In this document: positions 11,800 through 20,674 of the stretch, piece by piece
Position numbering within the stretch: position 1 is the first letter of the stretch
How the letters are laid out: every line of letters starts with the position of its first letter
Assembly: GCA_001632435.1 (NCBI GenBank)
Contig: KV423957.1
Span: 142,957-206,956 of the forward strand
Direction of reading: 5' to 3'
Origin: Calocera cornea HHB12733
Taxonomy: Eukaryota > Basidiomycota > Dacrymycetes > Dacrymycetales > Dacrymycetaceae
Length of the DNA: 64,000 nt
Notes under the pieces: generated by a model
What the model saw: the letters and a program-made list of their open reading frames with translations, nothing else
Databases searched by the model: none
Told to the model about the DNA's origin: nothing
Translations under genes and position numbers: made by a program

Positions 11800-12477
11800 C
11801 GTACGTGTTGAACACCGTCGTCGGGACCTTCGTTGGAACCGCGAATGGCAACATGATCGGAAGTACCATGGAACTGTTCGTTGTAAACGACCTCAGCATT
11901 GTCCTTGCAACTGTCCTTAAAACCACCGTTGGCAATGCCATAGTCACAACTGTAGTTGTAATCGTAATTTGCACCGTGGTTGTAACTGTTGTTGGCAATG
12001 TCATTGGGTGATTTGTCATTGGAACCGACACTTTCCACCGACCCTGTGATGGACATTGGAATCGCAAGTAGCAATGTTGTCAACCGAAGCCATCAGTGGA
12101 ACTGCATTTACACCGTCATTGTAAGTTACTGTTATTGAAACCGCCTTTGAATATCGTTGGTTGACACTGTCATTGGAACCGACATTTGCACCCTCCCTGC
12201 AACTGTCATTGGAACCGCCGTTGGCATGTCCGTTAGGCGGAACTGTCATTTTCAACGTACTTTTCACCGTCATTATAACCGCATTGGAACCACCGTTGGT
12301 AATGCCGTTAGTTGTAGCTGTCATTGGAACCGACGTTTGGAAATAGTTGTAGGTGTCATTGGGAACCGCCGTTGGCAATGTCGCTGGCCGAAAATTCTTA
12401 TCCGAACCGTCATGTCCCGTACACTGTCATTGGAACCGTCGTTGGAAGAAGAACAGTTCATTCAAATTGGAACAGCT
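11800..12477 (-). repeat. Family-B minisatellite element, copy C (inverted)
   Basis: Units read on the minus strand match copies A and B (on the plus strand they appear as TGTCATTGGAACC and CGTTGGCAATGTC). Its outer edge, AAATTGGAACAGCT at 12464-12477, is the exact reverse complement of the 14-nt edge of copy A at 6241-6254. Confidence 0.75.
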
Positions 12478-12814
12478 TGGTACTGTGATAGGCGCCTGTG
12501 TGTGCCCACGTGAGTGACGCTAGTGCCTCGCGTGGAATCGCCTAGATCGCTGCAGGTCGCGGTGGGGCATGAAACCCGTTAGCCTTCGAGTTGGGGAAGT
12601 GCACAGCCACATGAGCCGATGACGTCGTGTCTTTCCTTGGCATCTGCGTCCCCTTCCATCCGCCAATGCCCGCACGCGAACAACTGAGCGAACTCCGCCC
12701 CTGCGGCCCCCGCACTCTCGCCCACATAGCCAGGAGGGATGGCGCCCCCGTCTTTTTCTCCGCCCTTTCTCTCTTTCTTCCCCTCTCTCATCCACTATAC
12801 CTTGAACCATCGAT

Positions 12815-14007
12815 ATGAGTATCTCTCTCCTCAAGAACCTCGCTGACGACGACCTCGTCGACAAGAACACGCTGCGCTCCAGCCACTCGACCTACCGCAC
12901 GGCCGTCTCGGACCAGACCGCAAAGCCAGCGACCATGAACGGTGCACCGAACAATGCGATAGCGGATAGCAAGCAGTCCAACGGCGACAGCCGCTTCCAG
13001 GAGAGCGAGTCTGTCCGCCTCGGACCTGCCGTCAGCCCGACCGCGCAATCGCCCACTTTCCTCAACAACGCCGAGTCCCCCAAGGCGCTCGACTACGCCG
13101 CCGCGTCGCCTCCTCCCCAGGATGTGAAGACCAACGGGACGAACGGCCAGGCTCCGGCCGGCAAGGCCATGTCCGTTCCGGGCTCGACCGCGCACAGCGA
13201 GGTGCCCGCCTCGTTCCACACAGCGCCTGAAGGCGGCACCGCCCGCCCAGGCCTCGGTGACGAGCAGTCCGTACGTTCGGGGTCGATCCAGACCGCCTCA
13301 CCCCCAGAGATCCCCCCTTCTGCCGTGGGCACATTCGCGACCGGCGCGGCGACCTCTGGGCCGCGTGCGCCGCCGGACCCGGACCTGCACTCGCGCGCGA
13401 CTATCGCGGAGAGCAACGTGGAAGGGGGCATCCTGAGGCGGTTGACGAAGCGCGAAGGTGCGTGCTTGGCCCGACTCTGCCGAGTGCCGTGTTACTGACG
13501 GTCGTGCACAGGCAAGGATGCGAAACGCATGTCCAAGATTCTGAAGAAGGAGGCTGTGACGGAGCAGAGGAGTCTGGACGTCGCGCTGAAGGAGCTTGAG
13601 CGGCTCCAGAAGGTGCAGAGGAAATCTGCTGCCGTTCGTCTCTTCTCGTTTACCCCGCATATATGCACTGACGCGGATCCAGGCCGAGTCCGAAGCGCTG
13701 GTCAGGCACACCAAAGCCGCTCGGCAGGAGAACAAGTTGAACCAACTCTATCTGACCGCCAAGGCCAAGTGGGAGCAGTCCGCCGCGTACCTCAAGAGCT
13801 CCACGGAGGCGCTCGAGCAGAGCCGCGAGCACGCGAGGAACCAGACGGAGTTGCTGCGCGAGAAGACGGCCGAGGTGGATCGGCTGAGGGCCCAGAAGGC
13901 TACGGACGATGTAAGTTCGTTTGGTTTAGTGCTTGAGCACGTTGCTGACGACAGCACAGCGTGAGCGCCAGGCGAAGATCTCCGCCTTGAACAGCCCTGG
14001 CCGCTAA
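12815..14007 (+). CDS. Coiled-coil protein of unknown function
   Basis: Four exons (12815-13457, 13512-13633, 13683-13910, 13960-14007) encode 346 aa. Residues 1-~205 are Ser/Pro/Ala/Gly-rich and probably disordered. From KREGKDAKRMSKILKKE onward the chain is a long charged helix (SLDVALKELERLQKVQ, RHTKAARQENKLNQLYLTAKAKWEQSA, TELLREKTAEVDRLRAQK) typical of a coiled coil, ending AKISALNSPGR. There is no signal peptide, membrane segment or catalytic motif. I do not recognise the family; a scaffold or adaptor role would be a guess. Gene structure is well supported because all four exons join in frame at good GT-AG signals. Confidence 0.75.
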
Positions 14008-14798
14008 AGACGGTTGGTGCAAAGGCGCGAGGTGTGCGATGCGTGCCATAAGAATGCTGTGGATCGTTCCTGTCCCGTCTGATTGTTCTTTTTTCCTATC
14101 AACGGTTTCAATGCGTGACCTAACGACACCCCCGATGACCTCTTTATGATGAATTTGATCCGTTTCCATAGTTAGTTGCTAATGCCTAATTGACAGCTGT
14201 TTATAGTTAGATAGCTCGGGAGATGGCGGGTCGAGTGTCTGGCGAGGTGACGCCGGAACAGGTGAAAAACTGGTGAAAGGATGTTGCCACGACATGAAAC
14301 TCTGCTCGCCGTAAAGCGCGACGGCAGAGCGATTAAGGCGGCTTGTCGGTCTCATCCAACAGCGCACCCAAGAACGGTGTGCGCGCTTGCCGCATCCTCG
14401 AGCGAGGAGCCCTCTACGGCAGCGCACACGCTGGATGTCAAAGCAAAGAGCAGCGTCCCCCCGACCCGGGCGACTTTTTGAGGCAGAGATTTGGGTCCGT
14501 TAGGGGTGGGCTTCTCGCGTGGCCCACACGCGTCATCACGGGAGGACACGCGCCGCGTGTCGTCTTGGGCGAGGGGCGAGCGGTTGGAGAAGGGCGACGG
14601 CCTGTGATCAGCCTTGGGAGGGTCAGAAGACGTTGGAAACGGGTGGAATGGGGACGAGGACGGTGCTTCGTGACGCTTATCACCGCGTTGGGGCGCGTCT
14701 GGTGGGGGGGATGGCCTGAGGACTAGTGAGACCGCCCATGCTCGACTTGCTCACGGCGGAGTCTCTCTGAGCAGCAAGAGGCAAGAAGAGGGGAAAGG
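14008..14798. other. Intergenic region, no gene seen
   Basis: About 0.8 kb between two plus-strand genes. The first part is the 3' end of the coiled-coil gene; the GC-rich second half is presumably the promoter of the phosphatase gene. No repeat or RNA gene was seen. Confidence 0.5.
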
Positions 14799-16478
14799 AT
14801 GAGCGTCAGCTCCCCGCCCGTGCTCGTCCTGCAGCATACATCCCTCTCCCGCTCCCTCGCCCTCCCCGAGCAACGGCAGCACCCCCCGCCGCAACGCACA
14901 CGACTCCGCCCACTCTCCGCGCCCTCCTTCTCCCCCCTCACCTCCCCCTTCCCCGCCCGGCCCAATGTAGCCCGCATCGCCGCCCTCGCCCGCCTCGCAA
15001 GCCAGCACCACACGAGCGAGTACAACCTCGCCAAGCACGGCCCGTCCTCTCCCGGTCCGTCCATCCCCTCCCGTCCCCTCCCTTCCTGCTCGTGTCACTT
15101 AACGGATGTCGCGTGTGTGGCCCAGATCCCGCGCCCGTCTACGTCCCCCTCAGTTTCCGCCGACCGGACCGCGTCCTCCAGCTGCAGGAGCGCCAAGCAC
15201 AGGCCGACGCGCGGGAATGGCACTTCCCCGCCGTCCCATCCTCCTCCCCCCAGCTCCAGCCCGACCGCCGGCCCACCCTTCTCTCCCGCCAAAACAGCGC
15301 GCCGGACCCTCCCCACGCCTTCCCCCGCGCACCGCCGCCCTCGTCTGAAGGAGAACGGGTAGAGGGGCGCCTGGAGTCGTTCGCCGCGCTCGCCCTGGAA
15401 CGCCCGCCCCTCGTCCATTCGCCGCGAGTCAGGAGCCCGCACCCGCACGCCCGGAGGGCGGGCCAGGCGTGCACCGGCGGGTGCTGTAAGCCGCTCCCGG
15501 GGCTCCCGCCGAGCGTCAAGACGAGCGAGTCGCATCCCATCAGGTGAGCCGTGTAGGGTTGACTTTGCAGTCGAAGATGCTGATGGACAACGGGGAAGCA
15601 CGTCGATCTTGATACCCAAACACCTTATGCCCCTCGTCGCGTCGCATATCTCCGTACCGCATAGCCCCGCCGCATATACCTACCCGTCCAGCGGAGCGCC
15701 GTCGTGTCTATACCCTCTGCAGCTCCCCGCTCGCCTCCAACTGCTGCACCTCCTGCAGACCACCCGCCTGCCTCCACCGGGGACGGTTATACCACCAACA
15801 GGGTGCGGAAACTTGCTCCTCTCCTCCTGCCCAGGGAAGAAGGTGCGCCTCTCGGGCGGCTCCGATAGCAGAGGCGCGATCTCGCGCGATCTCGACACGG
15901 ACCTGGCGCGGATGAAAGATGCCGGCGTAGGCTGTGTGATCTGGTAAGTCTCATCCTCCCTTCCTTCTGTGATATCCCGGCTGACCTCCAGCAGCTGCCT
16001 AGATGACCTCGAGCTCGCGCTGCTCGGCGTCCCCTTCCCGGCATACCAGCGTACCCTGGCGCACCTCGGCCTTTCCCTCGTCCGCATCCCCATCTGCGAA
16101 GGCCTCGCGCCGCTCTCCCCCGAGCTGCTGTTCGAAAGGCTCGAGCTGGTGCTGCGAGAGAACACAGCCAAGGGCGTCGATGTGGTCGTCCATTGCCGGG
16201 GTGGAGTGGGGAGAGCGGGGGTGGTGGCGGGCGCGTGGACGCTTATGCTCGGCTTGGTGCCAGTCCCTCCTGCGCGATCTTACTCCGGAACCGCCCCTTG
16301 GGCCAACGAATGGGAGCAGGAAGAAGAGGAGGAAGAGCTCGACTGTGTGCGGGAAGTAGTGCACCTCCTCCGGCTGCGCAGGAGCTCAAAAGCGATCGAG
16401 ACGTACGAGCAGGTCGCGTTTCTCGCCGAGTTTGTGAGGTTCTTGAGGGACCGGCCGGGGAGGCATCTTGGACTGTAG
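14799..16478 (+). CDS. CDKN3/KAP-like dual-specificity protein phosphatase with long N-terminal extension
   Basis: Predicted 490 aa from exons 14799-15054, 15126-15485, 15571-15943 and 15995-16478. The C-terminal ~190 residues resemble CDKN3/KAP cysteine phosphatases. SSCPGKKVR starts the domain, DTDLARMKDAGVGCVIW the first helix-strand, and VVVHCRGGVGRAG carries the catalytic CX5R loop (Cys and Arg present), followed by RSSKAIETYEQVAFLAEF. Vertebrate KAP dephosphorylates the CDK2 activation loop. The N-terminal ~290 residues (Pro/Arg/Ser-rich, with LVHSPRVRSP and PPLVHS-type patches) are absent from KAP itself and may be regulatory. A general acid Asp is not obvious in the short loop before the active site. 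Exon 2/3 joining was chosen because GTAAGC...TTTGCAG is the only strong in-frame pair; the start codon is less certain. Confidence 0.72.
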
Positions 16479-16788
16479 GCTGAGGGGTGGAGAGCTTGCG
16501 TTTGGGAAGGTCGGAGAGGTCAGGAGGTCGACGCATTGGAGCCATTAGGGGGCATTCACTGTTCATATTTTTGGGATCTTGGTTTGGTCTGTGTCTCGGA
16601 TCGGGATACATTATGGCATTGACTTGGCGCGCAGTAGATATTATTCCAGAATCAGTACAGAATACGAACAACATATGTCATATGTCAAGACAAGACGTCG
16701 ATTAGGAGTTTGGAGATCGTTCTCCAGAATACGTGGACACCCGCATGTGTGATCGCTGCCGCCGTTACGAGGCGATGAACTGGCAGCC
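16479..16788. other. Short convergent intergenic region
   Basis: About 310 nt between the stop of the phosphatase gene and the stop of the minus-strand paralog gene. It presumably holds both 3' ends; nothing else is seen. Confidence 0.5.
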
Positions 16789-18807
16789 TCAAGCGCCGCG
16801 AATCATCAGCTCCTCCGCTCTGGCCCTCTCCTGGACCTCATCGGGCGGTACGCCCTTCACATGTCTTCTGAGCGCCCACATCCCCCCGTCGGGCGTGCAC
16901 ACAAACGTATTCCAGTACTTGGGCTCCCCATCCATCTTGGCGAGAAAGAGCGCTCTGAGCCTCTCGAACCTCTGCGCCAACGGCTCAGGGCCAAGACCAG
17001 GACCAGGACCAGGACCAGGACCAGCTCGGCTCTGTGACCCCGAGTCCGAGCCGCCGGGGAGGGTGTCCGGCATGGCCCGGACGATCGACAGGAGGGTAGC
17101 CCACTTGCGGGGCCGCTCGTGCAGGTGCGTGAACATGTACGTGCCCCACTCGGACAGCGGCCAGGGGTTGCGTGGCCTTGTACGTGTCGTGCTGGGGGGC
17201 GGAGTCAAGGCCAGGTCTGGCGAAGGAGGGGAGACGGGGTGCAACGGGCCGAGGGTCCGCTGCTCGGTCCTGACACCGACGGCCGGCGAGGCGCGGTCGA
17301 CGTTCGTGTTGGCCGTGGAGACGCTTCTCCTGTGTTTCCTGGACGCCCTGCCTGGCACCGTGCCATCTTCGTCATGCTTGCGCTTCCTGGAGGGCCCTGC
17401 GTCGTCCTTGGATGGACCTTGGCTCTTCCCCCAAGAGGACGTCTCGTCCGGTTTCCGCGAGCTTCCCGTGCCCTTTCTGCCTAGCCCAGCAAGTCGCAGT
17501 TCTAGTGCAGAAATTCGCAGGTCTAGTGCAGAGACAGTTGGGGTTCTGGGCTCAGACGCAACCCGCCCCTCTTGAAAGTGGTGGACTAGGGTCGCCGTCG
17601 TACGTTCTTCCTCCTTGTATGAGTTTCTCGCCTTGGGCAGAGTCGACCTAAGCGGTGAAAAAGAGGTGCCTGGAGAGTGGTACAGCAGAGGTACTTCTGG
17701 CGTACCCTTGCTTGATATGGCCCTGTTGCTGTTGCAGATGTACACCCCAGTCTCCAGACTGGGGGGTATGGGAAATGCCAGGTTGGGTTTTGCCGTGGGG
17801 CCCTCTGGGATGGTCAAGCTCCAGGAGGAGAAGTCGTCCATGGTCAAAGGAGGTGCGGCCGAAGGAGGCGCAGTCTCAATGGCTTGTGACAGAGTCGGTG
17901 CTCCGAAGAATGGCTGCAGTGCCCATAGAAGATGACAGAAGCATATGCCGCATATGCCGCTCGGGATTTCCTCGTGGTCGCCACCTTTACACCGTTCGAT
18001 GGCATCGCAGTACCTGAAGATCAAGTCGTTCATCTTGAAGGCCGGACGAAGTAGGCCAGTCCCCGCATCTAGCATTAGCACCGGAAGCGCTAGAATCAGA
18101 GCTGTTTCCACATACGACTCGCTGTAGTCCCCGCTGGGCTGTTTGAAGTCTGGAGGGCCGAGCTCAAGAAAGGCACGCATTCGGAGGCTGCTGGAAACCA
18201 GCTGCGGGGGGGTGTCGCATGGCACCTGGCCCATGAGTATCAGGACGAGTGGGGCGAGCGCGCCATGCATGTCGAGGAGGCCGCTCCAGGTATGAAGGAA
18301 GCCCTGGTTGTCTGTTGCAAGTTGGGCCCAATTGAGAGGAGCACAGTGCTCCTCCGCGTCCTCTTGCAGCCGCGCGAGCCAGAACAGAAGATGCTCAACC
18401 GCCTGCCTTTCACACTGAGCTCGGTCGTGTGTGAGCACTTGTTTGCTTACCGCGTCTATATCCACCATCCCCGCTTTGAAATCTTGTGAGGTTCTTTGAG
18501 CCCATATGTGTGCTGCTTCTTCTGGCCGCGTGGAAGAGACTTGTGATTCTGGAGCACTCTCTAGGATGGTCTCGGTACCCTCTTCTGCTGTAAGCTTATG
18601 CAGGTCTGCAAGGTCGCCTAATCGTTCGTTGATACCGGCCGATAGGTAGGTACGGTTAGAGTGTAGAATGGCACTGTGTGGCAGCGCTCCATGCAAGCAC
18701 CGTAGCAGAGCTTCCTCCACGTCCGATGGCCATGGCATGAATGTGCGGGCAGGCATGGGAGGCGAAGGTGGGGAAGGAGGTAGAATGCACCGTCGGCAGT
18801 TCACCAA
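16789..18807 (-). CDS. Uncharacterised protein, member 1 of a tandem paralog pair
   Basis: A single uninterrupted frame of 672 aa; the start may be the Met at residue 18 (18756), where similarity to the neighbouring paralog begins. Residues ~18-300 are globular, with landmarks FMPWPSDVEEALLR, SNRTYLSAGINERL, LNWAQL, MHGALAPLVLILMG, SLRMRAFLELGPPD and MNDLIFRYCDAIERC. The second half is low-complexity, with a nuclear-type basic cluster SRKRKHDEDG...SRKHRRS and a Gly-Pro run (GPGPGPGPGLGPEP, from a CCAGGA repeat at ~16997-17030). There is no signal peptide or recognised domain. The globular half aligns by eye with the gene at 19207-20197. Function unknown. Confidence 0.7.
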   Translation of the reverse strand: MVNCRRCILPPSPPSPPMPARTFMPWPSDVEEALLRCLHGALPHSAILHSNRTYLSAGINERLGDLADLHKLTAEEGTETILESAPESQVSSTRPEEAAHIWAQRTSQDFKAGMVDIDAVSKQVLTHDRAQCERQAVEHLLFWLARLQEDAEEHCAPLNWAQLATDNQGFLHTWSGLLDMHGALAPLVLILMGQVPCDTPPQLVSSSLRMRAFLELGPPDFKQPSGDYSESYVETALILALPVLMLDAGTGLLRPAFKMNDLIFRYCDAIERCKGGDHEEIPSGICGICFCHLLWALQPFFGAPTLSQAIETAPPSAAPPLTMDDFSSWSLTIPEGPTAKPNLAFPIPPSLETGVYICNSNRAISSKGTPEVPLLYHSPGTSFSPLRSTLPKARNSYKEEERTTATLVHHFQEGRVASEPRTPTVSALDLRISALELRLAGLGRKGTGSSRKPDETSSWGKSQGPSKDDAGPSRKRKHDEDGTVPGRASRKHRRSVSTANTNVDRASPAVGVRTEQRTLGPLHPVSPPSPDLALTPPPSTTRTRPRNPWPLSEWGTYMFTHLHERPRKWATLLSIVRAMPDTLPGGSDSGSQSRAGPGPGPGPGLGPEPLAQRFERLRALFLAKMDGEPKYWNTFVCTPDGGMWALRRHVKGVPPDEVQERARAEELMIRGA

Positions 18808-19206
18808 GCTCTTAAAGAAAAGGTAAGGGGCTGCGGAAGTACGCGTAATCCCGAAGCCAGATGGTGCGTGTCTAAAGTCGATGAGTAGCCATTGGCATGT
18901 CGATCATCACGTGGGGGAGTCACAAAAGCAGCAAGTACCTCCTCGGCTATTCGACATGCACGAGAACCTCGAGGCCAAGGTGGCCTTCATAGCAGCGACG
19001 ACCACTACTTGCGCAATACCGCCTCTCCTTGGACCAGGGACTCCACTAGAGGCCACGGGCGGCGAAGGCTGGAATGGCGGAGATAATGCATTATACGTCG
19101 TAACTAAGCTACATGTCGGCTCGTATCTGATGTATCGCTGGTAATCGTAGATGCTCGTAAGTGTTCGTTAGGGCACCGTTCACCTAGTGTCCGTCTTGAA
19201 GAGGGT
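18808..19206. other. Intergenic region between the two paralogs
   Basis: About 400 nt containing the promoter of member 1 and the 3' end of member 2, which lies upstream on the same strand. No other feature is seen. Confidence 0.5.
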
Positions 19207-20197
19207 CTACCAACGCCTGCGTTGGGTGGTGTGCCCTCTCGGAGATGATGAGCGGGAGCTTTGCGGCGAGACGACCGAAAGGGATGGCGATGGCGAAGGG
19301 TCCGGAGTTAGGGGCTGGCCGGGATACTTCTTCGGCTGTTCCATGCCGATCAACCAGTGAAGCGCTCGGTGTTGCTGACATTCGCACACATCAGCAAACG
19401 GCAGCCACCGATGCTTGCGACCGGGCACGAGGTTGTCGTAAGACGACATGCAGCTTTCGGTGCCGTTGATGTATGTAATCAAGAGGTCGTCAAGTGTGAG
19501 GTCGCCGCGAATCATGCCAGACTTGTCGACTTCTCCAAGAGGAAAGCTCTTGCGAATCGTGTCCCAGTATATGCTGAGATGGGGAGCGGCAGCCCGCTGG
19601 CTGTAGATGTGGGGCGGAAACCAGGCCATACGAGTCCGCAAGCTCTGGGGGATGATGCGAGATGGAGCTCCAGGAACGTTTAGCCCAGCGAGGCAGAGAA
19701 CAAGAGGAGCCAGTATTCCGTATCGCTCTAGAATCTCCCTCCAATCCGGGACCTCTCCACGTCGTTTCAGAAGAAGCTTGCGCCAATCCATGGGCTTACG
19801 TTTCTTGTCAACCTCACTCTGGAGCCTCTTCACTGCTCGAATGAAAAAGTTGAGTCTCTGAAATATACTTTCAGTCTTCTCAAAGAGGATCCTGAAGAAT
19901 GTGGCTCACCTTCTGTTCATCCTTCACCTTCGGGCTCTGAGTGGTGAGATTAACCCATAGGCCCCTGGTTCCTCGATGCTCCTTCGTATCATCGAAGTAG
20001 CAATCCACATAAGAGGGAAGACCTCCATAGGAGATATGTCTTTCACGGTCTAAATGATAAACGCGCTCCTGTACGGCTGCGCAGATGTAGAATCGGTTGT
20101 ACGGGTGGAGGGTCGCGTCACGGACGTCGGCAAGTGTCTTCTGCAGGATGCTGCACTCGGCCTGCGGCGACCATGGGGTGAAAACATGTGAGAACAT
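19207..20197 (-). CDS. Uncharacterised protein, member 2 of a tandem paralog pair
   Basis: Two exons (19910-20197 and 19207-19857, intron GTGAGC...TTTCAG) give 312 aa. Order and spacing of motifs match member 1: FTPWSPQAECSILQK, YNRFYICAAVQERV, MDWRKLLL, RYGILAPLVLCLAG, SLRTRMAWFPPHIY and LDDLLITYINGTESC, then a shared aromatic CECQQHRALHWLIG segment. It lacks the long low-complexity C-terminus of member 1 and ends in a short Pro/Ser-rich tail. The exon 1 similarity to member 1 supports the intron. No known domain was recognised; a duplicated lineage-specific family is the best description. Confidence 0.72.
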
Positions 20198-20674
20198 CAG
20201 GAGAAAATTGAAGCCTGAAGTCGTAGCGAGTGGATGGGTAGGCTGACCGGCAGCGGTGATTAGTGGGGAAGTCGACTAGCGAACGAGGAGGTCTGCGGCA
20301 ATGAGGTGAAACCAGCCAGAAACTGCATGCTATTATATAGCTCCAGACATTTCCTATAGAGACGAGCAGCAGCACTGCAGCCGTTTTCGAAGTCATGGCA
20401 GGCGTGCTTTTGTGGCGCTGTACGTATCAGAAAAGCGAGGACAAAGCTTGCGGCTGTTTCTTCTTTGTGCGGATCGGATAAACGTCTCGACTGGTGGGCC
20501 GCGTCGTCTCTCGGCTCCCTCTTTGCTTCCGTCGGCGCTCTGGTCATTACGCAGGGCTGCCGACGACTTCTGCCTCGACGCCCACAACCTTTGTGTCGAC
20601 GACGCGCTCTTCTCAACGCGACTCGACGTGCTGGCCATCGCACATCAGCCTTGATCGGCGCCAACAATACCGTC
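20198..20674. other. Divergent promoter region of member 2 and MGM1
   Basis: About 480 nt between two divergent starts. The MGM1 frame stays open upstream to 20465, but the peptide there lacks presequence character, so it is treated as 5' leader. Confidence 0.5.

Larger units (their letters stand above)
10927..12814. other. Repeat-rich intergenic region downstream of PHO84
   Basis: The region holds PHO84 terminator sequence, family-B copies B and C in opposite orientation, a short C-tract (14 Cs, then ACTCCCCCAC) near 11717 between them, and the promoter of the coiled-coil gene with pyrimidine-rich sequence just before 12815. No gene is supported. Confidence 0.6.

Noticed and set aside
15544..15598. 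Alternative intron GTGAGC...GGGAAG in the phosphatase gene
   Set aside because: It keeps frame but has a poor acceptor; GTAAGC at 15486 with TTTGCAG at 15570 is much stronger.
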